A stretch of DNA of 64,000 nt, taken from assembly GCF_037975245.1 (NCBI RefSeq), contig NC_092565.1, forward strand, positions 5,932,999-5,996,998, given 5' to 3'. Within the stretch, counting starts at the first letter, position 1. Each line of letters begins with the position of its first letter. The notes under the pieces are model-generated. The model did no database searches. It was not told the origin of the DNA and saw only the letters and a program-made list of their open reading frames with translations. A program made the position numbers and the translations under genes. Source of the DNA: Apostichopus japonicus (lineage: Eukaryota; Echinodermata; Holothuroidea; Aspidochirotida; Stichopodidae). Below, piece after piece: positions 17,256-27,420 of this stretch.

Positions 17256-17421
17256 AACCAGGGATGATAAAGCCTGTCCTGCTGACCCTTCTCAGGATCA
17301 CGATGATGTTGCAGATAGGACAAGCCAGACCAAATCCACTGTGATCAGAGTGACAGAGATACCAGTTAAATCTGGAAGAATCCTAAATGTACCCACGCTG
17401 GAAGCATTGTTGCAGACTTAG
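17256..17421 (+). CDS. Possible terminal exon of an unrecognised gene
   Basis: A pyrimidine-rich acceptor ending TTTTCAG at 17255 is followed by one base and 55 codons open to TAG at 17419-17421. The peptide is hydrophilic and acidic (it contains DPSQDHDDVADR and VTEIPVKSGRILNVP). No upstream partner exon was found and no family is recognised. The open length is modest, so it may be chance. Confidence 0.2.
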
Positions 17422-17832
17422 ACCTGGTTACTGCATACACACTACACAAAATGTCCCATATTTGTATTACATATTGTGCATACTGAAATCTCTGCCAATA
17501 CATCTTAACGGACCTACTATGATGACTGCATTTAATTCTGGTTTATGTTTATTGTGACGACTACAGAAAATATCATTTTGGATTTTAAAAAATGCATATT
17601 TACTTAATGTGGCATTACCTATTAGAGTCTATATCAATCCGCCCCAAGTGTTTCCACTGTATCACATGCAAATCACTGATTTCTTAATCATGTGATCACA
17701 TACGGTAGATCTCAATTAAGCTTCTTCTTTTCAACCTAAAACTTTAATGAGTCTTGGATAATAATTCTGGGTTTCTTGAAGAAAACCAAAATCAAGTTAC
17801 CAACTTACTTGTAATTTGTGGGTCCTTTTTAG

Positions 17833-18284
17833 AATGCGACACATGTGGTCAAGCAATGTAGCATGTTTTCAGCAAAGAAGATTTCTGATCATATAAGCTT
17901 GTTCTATCTTTGATTTGTTACCCTCTCACCTCCTCTCACAATAATGGATCAAACTTTCTGAAAACATTTACTATGTTGTATCCAGTAGTAATGGTATAGG
18001 ATCAACCATTGTGAATGTGTAGGCCTACACTACATCATTTATATACAGTATATACCTTACCTTTTGAATAGAAATTTAGAATGTATGTATGTATGTATGT
18101 ATGTATGTATATTAGATCCTCCTGCACGCAGGAACTCGCGAATGTGAACTCGCGAGAATGCGCGAACTCGCGAGAACTCGCAAGAACTCGCAAGAACTCG
18201 CGAGAACTCGCGAGAACTCGCGAGAATGCGAAGAACTCGCGAACTCGCGAGAATGCGACACATGTAGTCAAGCAATGTAGCATG
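17833..18284. repeat. Flanking 34-bp duplicates enclosing a GTAT microsatellite and a TCGCGA minisatellite
   Basis: AATGCGACACATGT followed by the same 20 further bases (one difference) occurs at about 17833 and about 18250. The second copy follows a (GTAT)n tract (about 18080-18110) and about 120 bases of an AACTCGCGAG-type minisatellite (about 18130-18255). The last minisatellite unit merges into GAATGCGACACATGT, which suggests that the minisatellite grew from the junction of a local duplication. The open frames here are repeat artefacts. Confidence 0.7.
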
Positions 18285-19128
18285 CACTTATCACTGATGT
18301 TAGTTACAACTGCAGCATACTCTTGCTCCTATGCCTATCACATGCAGTACACTCCGACTTAGTTACAACAATATTAATGTCACCCCCTAATTGTTTTTTA
18401 TTATATTGTGTATAATAATTGTCTTAAGCAAGTTTGAAGGAGGAAGTTATTTCATAGTACTGAATGCCCAAAGAACCTGGAGCTAACCCCTCCCCCCCCC
18501 CCTACACATATATAAATCAATAAAATAGCAGAGTTTGAAAAATCATTAATATTTTCTTAATATAAAGCATGCTACTTGTAAATTGCCAGGCTCTGCCATT
18601 AAGAATATAATTGTCCTACTTTTGTTTAAGGACATGTTCATGTTCTATTTTAAAGTTGATATTTTGTAGAACATTCATAATTACACCAGCGGTTAAATTT
18701 CCTATATTTTCCATGTTCTGTTTCTCAGTTACACACCTTTATATATAGAGTGTTCCGATTTTTTTTTTTTTAAAAGGTGTTTAAAGCTACACTAACACCA
18801 TGCATACGGTAATTGTTATTGTTTTATATAGGCTAAATATATATGTATAGATGTAGTAGAGTCAGTATTTTTATTTGTTTTCTCTTTCTTCCGCCATTCC
18901 CTAGCAAGTCCCCTCTCCTTTTCCAAGCAACTGTTGTTTCCCTTAGGCGCCATCTGTTTTTACCTCCATGGTTACAGTATGTGTTCCATAGGCTATTCGT
19001 ACCGAGTATCGCAGATGGTTTGAAATTGAGGGGGCTATTGTAGTATGGCTAAGATGCTGAAGGGAAGATGGTCGCTAGGGCGGAACGAACTTAATTACAT
19101 TAAATTACGTAATTACAGTAAATCGCCA

Positions 19129-19626
19129 ATGTTGCCCTAAGTATTATGGAAAGAATTACATTCACATAGGGCAACATAAACATGTGGAATTAATTAATTA
19201 GTTAATTAAATTCCTTCCTATATGTATTATACAAATGGAATAGTATAAATAGTACCAATACTGGAGTCTTAAATGTTGTCCTAAGCGTTGTGAAAAGAGT
19301 TAAATTCACATAGGGTGACATGTATATGTGAAATTAATTAATTAGTTCATGTCTTTGCTATATGTACTTTGCAAAGGGATTATTATAAATTGTGCACATA
19401 CTGGAGTCTTAACAATGGTCCAGTGTGACGAAATTACACTAAATCACCACTGTCGCCCTAAGTATTTATTTTATGCTATGTCGTCCTAAGTGTTGTGAAA
19501 AGAGTTGAATTCCCCTACGACGACATAAAGATGTTGCCCTAAGTACTTTATGTGCAATTCACTATTTTATTTAATTAAATTCATTGGTATTTGTATTAGG
19601 CAGAGGGATTATTATAAATAGCACAC
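19129..19626 (+). repeat. Three imperfect tandem modules with hairpin and TATA-like box
   Basis: Units of about 145 bp begin near 19129, 19273 and 19478. Each has a 5' hairpin, an ATTAATTAATTA-type stretch or a related T/A stretch, and TATAAAT(A) near the 3' end (19244, 19384, 19613). Units 1 and 2 also share ACTGGAGTCTTAA after the TATA-like box. The hairpin stems differ in sequence between units 1 and 3 but still pair. No gene is recognised downstream. This could be a promoter-type repeat or the terminal region of an unidentified element. Confidence 0.6.
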
Positions 19627-20185
19627 CACCAGTCCGGTTCTCCTTCAATACTCCTCTCCAGAACGGACACAATTTTCTGGTCAATAGTCTAAGAACGGGA
19701 TTGATAAAGTATACCGTTTGTATTAGAAACCATTACTTCATCTAGCCAAGGGTCTGAAGAATTATTAGTCTCCAGTGGTTGTTGAAACAGTGGTCCCATA
19801 TGCAATTCATGTCGAATTATCAGGAACTATTACCAGTTATGCAACAAAAGACAGGACGAGAGTCACTAAATTTCAGAGAAATAAAGTAACTCGAACACAA
19901 GTTCATGGACAGTTTTCCCATAGATCTAGATAATACAGTGACTCGAGTCCATGTTTCAACTCAAACGTATAGGTTTCAAAAACGTGATATCTTGATTATA
20001 GGGTGTGAAGACTCGCGCACAAAGAAACGTCTCATGCCGGTAATCTGACCTAGTCTCGAATGAGGTGTAACAGAAGTGTTAGACACCACCATCGATCCCA
20101 GAAAATACACACACAGCTTGCTACCGTCGGTACTCAGACACTAGTGTACAGTCAATACGTACAGCTATACGGTCAATACCCACAA
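19627..20185. other. Unassigned sequence downstream of the TATA-bearing modules
   Basis: No open frame of note, no repeat seen elsewhere in the window, no RNA gene recognised. If the TATAAATA at 19613 is active, this would be its transcript; nothing in the sequence confirms that. Confidence 0.4.
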
Positions 20186-20698
20186 CACCATGGGCGGCGA
20201 TCATGGGGGCGGGATGTGGGGACATGTCCCCCATTATTTTAGGTTGGGGGATATAGTATCTAATATCCCCCCAATATTTGGTGGCATTGTTGTTGTTTTG
20301 TGGTTATAAATAGAAAATAATGTGTGAGATTATTTATCCAAATCGTATTTGGCGGTGGCTAAAACTTAATCCAACACATGCTGCATGAGGTAAATCACTC
20401 TTCGTGGTCGTTTCTGTGAGCTGTGAGGCTGTGATCGTAAAGCAAGTTGTCACTCATGATTATTTACCATAATGTCTGTACATCTCTTGTGTATGAGTGT
20501 AAGTACGTACATTCATATATATAATCCACATCGATATGAGTTCACTGGGTTTCCAAATGGCTTTTTTTCCTACAAGATTTCTAACCGCAGGCGCGTAGCC
20601 GAGGGGGGGGGGGGGGGGGGAGCGAAGGGGGCGACCGATCATATTTTTTATGATATCGCTAGTAAATTCAAAATAGAAAACGCTTAGATGCTTAGATA

Positions 20699-20700
<2 letters not shown>
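20186..20700. mobile_element. G-rich dispersed element, copy related to 53953-54290
   Basis: The block GGGCGGCGATCATGGGGG at the left, the GGGGGATATAGTATCTAAT motif, AATATTTGGTGGCAT, and the distal motif ATCGCTAGTAA followed by TCAAAATAGAAAA all recur in the same order near 53953-54130. A CAGGCGCGTAGCCGAG stretch at about 20588 resembles hAT-type element ends. No coding capacity. Edges are approximate. Confidence 0.6.
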
Positions 20701-20705
<5 letters not shown>

Positions 20706-20789
<84 letters not shown>

Positions 20790-20830
20790 TATATATATAG
20801 ATATATATATAGATATATATATATTTATAT
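20706..20830. repeat. (TA)n microsatellite
   Basis: About 120 bases of TA with TTTA and TAGA interruptions. Confidence 0.95.
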
Positions 20831-22426
20831 TAATGACAAGTAATACGATACCTTGTCTTGTCAAGCTTTATGGCTTCCTCTATTGTCGTTAATATATTTC
20901 GTATTTCTCAAGAGGGATCATAGAAGGCATATCATTTGTCTTTGGTTTGTGCTGTAACGACCAGCTTTCAAATATTATCTGCAGGTTAAAATATGTATTT
21001 AGATTAGATTTTAAAATGCATATCAAATTAAGTCATATGAAGTATGTGCGTTAACGAAAATAGCACAACTTATCGCTTGATAAGTTATCACGTTTTTTTC
21101 AAGTATGCAGCATTGATCAGTGATTTGAATAAGAACGGGTTGTGGCTCAGAGGTCCATCAAGCCAACGCCTTTGTAATGGGGATTGGCCCCTTCCCCATT
21201 AAACAGATATGAATTGTTGCATTCTGAGGCATATTTGGGCAATAAATTAGGTATTTCATAAGGTCTAGTACACTGGGATTGTGCAAATATGTGCTTTACT
21301 TTTTTGGTTGTGGGGGGGGGGGAGGGGTACACCATCCACACAACCCATGGATTTATGCCTAAGGGGGGGGGGGGGAGGCTTCTAAACTACAGAAATTGAA
21401 AATTTACTGTTTTATTAAAAGGTGCTGTTCTTTTTAAGAAAAGGGGCTCTTTAGAGGTTCCCTTGTTACTGTGACCTGCCTCCCCACCCCACATTCACAT
21501 TTTTTTCAGACTAGAAGGTTTTTCTGTAGGATGTTGCGAATATTTCCATCACATCGTTCACATGATAAGGTGAAAACCTTAATCAGCCCCGACACCGCGT
21601 CCTCTCTTCAGTTTCACCCATGCATCTGGATACTTACTTCACAGAACCATAATATTTGACAAATTTGTGCGTTACCCCATAGGACACATTAAGACTTAGC
21701 AAGAATTATAGTATTTTTCATAGCTCATTTCTGTAACTCATGGAATATGTCAGTAAATTTCGACGTATGTTTTGTCGCGATCGCCAGGTCTGACAAGCGG
21801 TGCGGGGGGGGGGGGGGGTGGGGCCACGGGAACGGGTCCCCGAAATTTGACCGACCAGTACCATGCATCTTATTAACCGCCCTTCAATATGCGGCGATGA
21901 TAAGAAAGATCTCATTTAAAGTGATCAGGAATGTCAATACTGAATATAGTGCCATGGGGTGGGGGTTGCTCACCCCAGACACTTGCACGTACGTTGAACG
22001 TCACGCGCACGCGCACATACTACACGTACGTGGGCCTGTTGAAAGATGGCACGGTACTGCTAATAATATCAGTGAGTCCGCATCTCGTATCAACTTGGAA
22101 CAGAAAATCGACTTCTGCTGTGACCAGGACACCAAGTATTGCATAGCCTTAGCATCTTACTGAAAATCAAGGATGTGTAAGTAAGTAGTATTAATGCAGG
22201 TGCTATTTGAGTATATCGGCTAGTTTAGTGTAACGATAGGCTAGGACGACAACGTACACTGCTTACAACTAAACGAACCAATGTCAGCCAGAATATTAAC
22301 ACTAGGCTGCAGCTGCATTCGTAGACAGTACTACAGACTCGCATGAATGTGTTGTAGCCTAACATTAACAATTCATGCTTGCAATGTTAATGTTGTTGTT
22401 ATTGGCAGGACACTACTACTACTACT
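20831..22426. other. No gene recognised
   Basis: Contains poly-G tracts (about 21311-21326, 21364-21376, 21804-21820) typical of decayed G-rich elements. The 138-codon open frame 21747-22163 runs through a G-tract and has no recognisable domain. Confidence 0.6.
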
Positions 22427-23335
22427 AGTGGGGTTCCACAAGGGTGTGTTTTGGGTCCCTTGCTGGTTGTTGCCTATATAAATGACCGTCATTGACGGAG
22501 ATATTAATTGTGTACAGATAAGAAGTTTGCTGATGACACCAAACTGTATTCTTCTGACTGAGGTCACTTTCAATAGCGATTCTAAGATTGACAAATTTCA
22601 AACGCAACTGGATAACGTTTTTTGATGGTTTCAGGGATGACAAATGCTTTTCAATGATGACAATTGCAAGGTGATGCATATTGGTAGAAGTAACCAAAAG
22701 TATACCTACAAATACAATCTTAATGGTGAGGAGTTACAGGAGATCTTGTTGAAAGAGACCTATAGGTTAGGTATCTACATTGACTCATCTCTGCAACCTT
22801 CTAAACATTGTCTCAAAGCTGCTAAAAGAGGTAATAGGGGTTTAGGTATGATCAAGAGGAACTTCAGTTTTCTGAAAGAGGACATAGTTGTTAGGCTTTA
22901 TAAGCAGTTGGCTAGGCCTCATATGGAGTATGTTGTGCAGGCTTGGAACCGATATTTTGCTAAGGATAAGGAAGTAGGCCTACTCGAAAAGGTCCAGAGA
23001 AAGGCTACTAGAATAGTTAGTATTATAGGCGGTTACAACTGTTGAATCTCACTACACTGGAGGTTACGTGGTGACTTAATTCAGGTTTTCAAGATTGTGT
23101 ATCATGTTGACAATTTATCCTTCACTGACTTTTTCATGTTTGCTCATGATAGTTGTACCAGATGTCATAGTCTGAAACTCCAAAAGTCACAAACTATTTG
23201 CCATATCTTTTTCCTAATAGGGTTGTGAATGAGTGGAATGGTTTGCCTGAGAAAGTTGTACCGGCAAGTAGTGTTAATGGGTTAAAGAATGCTTTGGACA
23301 AGCACTTTAAGCATTGTAATCGGGTCTGCAGAGTG
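22427..23335 (+). pseudogene. Decayed non-LTR retrotransposon, 3' part of reverse transcriptase
   Basis: Reading frames broken by indels and stops encode, in order, the RT motif SGVPQGCVLGPLL (from 22427), the catalytic KFADDTKL block (about 22523-22546), a continuous thumb-region stretch at 22644-23045 (it contains GIYIDSSLQPSKH and RPHMEYVVQAWN), and a C-terminal stretch near 23220-23310 (VNEWNGLPEKVVPAS). The order and motifs are those of jockey/CR1-like elements. The 5' end (endonuclease) is absent, as expected from 5' truncation on insertion. Non-functional. Confidence 0.88.
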
Positions 23336-24287
23336 TTTGTGTCATCAGTATTTTTTCTCCTATAGGGTCCTTGATGTGGACTTGAGTGTCCCTCCTGATC
23401 CTTTTTTTTCTAATTAACTAAATAGTTCAAGTAGTACTACTGATAGGCAGCTACTGTAGACCTGGCCTAATTACCATTAGGTTAGGCCGAGCTTCCAGAA
23501 TAATGTATGTTTGCTTAGGCCTATGCAATTGCAGAAGCCAACCTTCTTAACCATTTTGGACTAGAACTATAGAAGGTTAACTTAACTTTTTAGAAGGTAA
23601 GCTTAACTTTTTCTTCGCAAATTTGAATGTTACAAAGAATAGGCTGGGCTAGAGTCGTGCCAGCAATGTCACTGCATGAGGGAAATTTACAGTGACAGAG
23701 TAAATAATTGCTCTCGTACCTACAGATGAACACATGTTCGGTATATTACTATGACTAATCTGGATTTAAGAATATAAGTATGTTTATCAGCTGGTCAACA
23801 GTTATTTAAGGTATCATAATTTTTTTTTTACTCCATCAGTGATCTTCCCTTTTCCAACGGCATCACTGGAAAGACTCTTGCTCAGCCGCATTACACAACA
23901 CTTGATGAACAGAATACCGTAGGTAGCTGATCATGAACTAGGTTAGGAATCCACATGCAGTACTGGTCATGAAAATAGTAAGAGACAAGATCTGTTTTTC
24001 AAGCTATGTTTATGGTTAACTAAACTTAAGAAGAATTAATTGTAATTTTAATAAATGAGCCCTACTGATAACCAAGATTTTAAAGACCAACTATGGAGAC
24101 TTTTCGATGAACATAAAATCTCACCATTTTGCATGTATGTAATCCTTAACTCACTCCAATAACATTGCTGTAATTAACTTTACCAATTTTGGACGTTAAA
24201 TATGTGAAAAATGGGAAGAAAAGTCAGCTTTTTAGGAAACCTATTTCAGACATTCCTGAAACATTCCTAAGATATCAGGTGACCATG

Positions 24288-24295
24288 TGACGTCA
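24288..24295. promoter_or_regulatory. Consensus CRE (TGACGTCA)
   Basis: Perfect 8-bp palindromic cAMP-response/ATF element 101 bases upstream of the THAP-type ATG at 24396. Function is inferred from motif and position only. The same octamer occurs at 60141-60148 inside a foldback repeat, so it may come with a mobile sequence. Confidence 0.35.
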
Positions 24296-24395
24296 CTGTT
24301 GGTATATACCTCATTCATAACAATAATTTGAGTGTGTAAAATTGTATACTTGAGCTGCCAAAAACATCAACGATATTACTCCTTTTCCCCTGAAA

Positions 24396-24522
24396 ATGCC
24401 ACAATTCTGTGTTGTTGGAGGTTGCAGTTATACCTCAGCCAACAAAAGCATCAGCTTTTTTTAGCTTTCCGAGTAGAAGAACCGACGTAAAATGCCGTAG
24501 ACTTTGGTTCTTAGCTCTATCA
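24396..24522 (+). pseudogene. THAP zinc-finger N-terminal exon with a 1-base frameshift
   Basis: The ATG opens MPQFCVVGGC, the first Cys pair of a C2CH THAP domain, followed by a stretch with SANKSISFF. A run of seven T (24456-24462) then shifts the frame; with one T fewer it would continue as FSFPSRRTDVKCRRLWF, the expected FP and RR...W positions of THAP. A candidate GT donor follows at 24523. The remaining Cys-His pair was not found downstream. Such domains occur in cellular THAP proteins and in P-element-type transposases. The shift could be a homopolymer sequencing error. It could be the first exon of the gene at 27421, but no linking exon was found. Confidence 0.6.
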
Positions 24523-25587
24523 GTTGTGCATATTAATTACTTACTTAGTCATTGAAAGTCTGCATAAATTAATTTAAAAGTAAGTTGAATACAAATCATA
24601 ATTGCCAAGCCTTGTGGACCTCTCACTTAATGTTACAATGTCTAAAAGGCCCGCCCCTCCCTTTGTATAATGGAAATATTGCCTTGCATTTTAGAAAGCA
24701 TGTCCTATCATCACCAATGGTACGTAAGGACCTTAAAAGTTCAATCTTGATGTGCCAAAGGCATAGTGTTAGTCTTTCGATATCACAGAACTAGACCACA
24801 ATCGTGATCATGTGCCTAAGACTAATATAAGAGCATCCCTCTAAAGATTACGCTCAAGCTTATCACAATACAACGTTACAGAAAGTTTTAAAGAAAATAT
24901 GCACAAAAATGAGATCAGAGTGTATTCCACCCAGCCAAAACTTACGTTGAACGGTTTCTTAACTATCTCTGCAGCAACTTGTAAAGGAATTGTTTACCTT
25001 TTTTCAAGCATGAATTACCGTGATTGGGGTTCCCAGTTAAGTAAATGAATAGCTGCCAAACTATACCTATCATTCGGTCATTAGTGCCAAGCAGTTTGGC
25101 GGGTCATTATGGCGGGCTATCAGTTTCAAATCGTGGGAGATCGACTTATACCAAATTAAATGGTTTTATTAAACAGATGAAAAGCATTAAAAGGTTGGAC
25201 CTTATTTATAGGAAGGAATGGAAAATATATACTACTTGTATACGATATGTAGCGTAGTCTAGTCAGAGCTAGGCCTTAAGTAGTTCATGAACTAGTGGTA
25301 ACTTTTCGCAAACCTCCACGCACACTAGAGACCATGGTGGATGTACAATAAAACGATGCACAGTTAGGCTAAGCCTAAGGTATGTATTATGTATGTGAGT
25401 TACATCACATTGGCCTAATTCGAGTTAACGCCTATGGGCAGTGCAGGCTGAAGTCACTTTTCGGCAGTCACCAGATTTTTGCCGGTGAGCACACACCAAT
25501 CTACAATGTATTTCTGTTTCTGTTAAGTACTCGTTAAAACCCCTCTCGGGTATCATAACGAGTATGTTGTTACGCAGGGCAGCAGTG

Positions 25588-25872
25588 CTAGTACACTAAC
25601 ACTAACAAACAATGAGTGGGCAATCTGGTTTTAAACACCTCAAGACTAGGGCTCTCCTTATCGGCCAAGGATTGCGTATTCCAGTCCTTTATAGTCCAAG
25701 GATAGAAACTATACTGAAAAGCACAATGATTATGTGGAATTTGAGTATCGCAGCCACGTCTCCCTGGTTTCAAGAAAGGATTAGTCTCGTTTGGGACTGC
25801 AACTAGGCCGTTCATAATTTGATAAAAAAACACGAGTCTGGCCCTTTTCCTTCTTTCTATGAGGGGTTCCAA
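25588..25872 (-). pseudogene. 3'-terminal fragment of a non-LTR retrotransposon ORF2
   Basis: A 94-codon frame begins with PLIERRKRARLVFFYQIMNG and contains YSFYPWTIKDWNTQSLAD and LEVFKTRL, the hallmark C-terminal block of jockey/CR1-like reverse transcriptase proteins. The conserved sequence continues only to the C-terminus; the RT core is missing. Orientation is opposite to the remnant at 22427, so it is a separate insertion. Confidence 0.8.
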
Positions 25873-27224
25873 ATCTGAGCTGCATATTCAAGAGTAGAAG
25901 GACACATAGACATATACTGTAGGCCAATTCATGTATATATCAATGTGTTGTTCTACTCTATACTACAGATAATGGCTCTAGCTAAGTAAAAAAAGGTTTC
26001 TTGGCTTACTTGTTTCTCAAACAATTAGTGTTTAGTAGCAAATAACAACTACACAATTCAGGGTGTAAGTCTTCTGTATTTTTATGGAAATCCGTTTTTT
26101 TTTTAATTCCAATAAAGTTCCACAAAATTGTTCGAATATCAAAGGGTCTCTCCTTCTTAGTAGCCCCCTCTCCCGCCACACACACACAAATTTATGCCCA
26201 TTGCACATTGTGAGGTATGTGTAGTATGGAATATGTATTTAAAGGTCATGTAGGGCTACAGTGAGAGCTAGCTAGGCTTATGTTTATCCTCAACTATAAA
26301 TGTCCTGAAATAAAATGGTCCAATGACAAAATTTGTCTTAACTGTATGTTGGTGCATGCTCATTATCTACATTCCATTCATTAGCTGTACATGTCTTCAA
26401 CATATATGAATATGACCCTCTAATGTTGCCTATGTTTTAGTTGACACGAAATGTTTAATTTGACATATGACGGTGGAAGCAATGTGTGTATATGACAGTC
26501 CCTAAAACATGTTAACATAGTAATCAACATTGTTGTAAACACAGGACTCTGCGTCCGGGAGGCAAAGTTTTGGCCAGGGATGCAAAATCTTCAAATTGCT
26601 TGCATCCCGCGGACGCAAAATTTTATTTCTTGAGAAACAAACCCCAAGTACACCCTCACCACTAGGTCAATAGAAAACATAACAAAACCAATATTTGAAT
26701 GATCATTCATTATTTCTTTCAAAAATCCACAACTTCTTCTGACAAGAACCAACATATCTCCCAATCCTACAGATCATTGAATTCGTTTGAAAATAAATAT
26801 ATCATAGCAATCAACAAAATGGTACAGGGTTTACAACACTCCATTACAGAGATTAGAGATTTTCATGCTCAAAATAGACAATATGCTTTTCCAAAATTCC
26901 AATTGATTGGCTAATAGTCCCTGTCCATTGTCTGGAAACATTTTTGCATCTATAGTGCTCAATAAACACAAGGTTATTTAACAACAATTACATATACCCT
27001 GCGCCTTGGGGAAAGTTCCCTTGCTCTCCTCACTATGCCACTGCAAAAAATAAAGGGTAGTTTAAAAAGTGTGCTTACAAAATCATTCTGAACAACACAT
27101 GTGTTGAATGACATACTTTAGTGAGGTGTCCAACGGTACATGGCTAAGGGCTGAATATTGTACATGGACTGATTAACATACAGTACAGTCCATGTAAATC
27201 TACCATTAGGGCTACTATTCAGAA
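25873..27224. other. No gene recognised; dispersed repeat near 26150
   Basis: TTAGTAGCCCCCTC followed by a CACACACA-type stretch at about 26157-26200 is related to about 30303-30340 in the left arm. The rest is unassigned AT-rich sequence. Confidence 0.5.
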
Positions 27225-27420
27225 GAAATCACACTGTTGTAAATTAATTATGAGAATACAATATTTGTAGTGAATATGATGTTCTTGAATATGGAGTCAA
27301 AGGATACCTGAAATTCTTATATGCCAAACCATCAATATCTACCTATCAATTTCATGTTGAAAGAATTAATTTCATACTTTTAAAATTAAATTGTACATGG
27401 TTCTTTATTTTTGTTTGCAG

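Noticed and set aside
18081-18362. 93-codon frame across the GTAT and TCGCGA repeats
   Set aside because: Low-complexity repeat translation; both strands are open because the unit is near-palindromic.
21747-22163. 138-codon open frame
   Set aside because: Runs through a poly-G tract giving Gly repeats; no domain, no splice context, no second copy for comparison.
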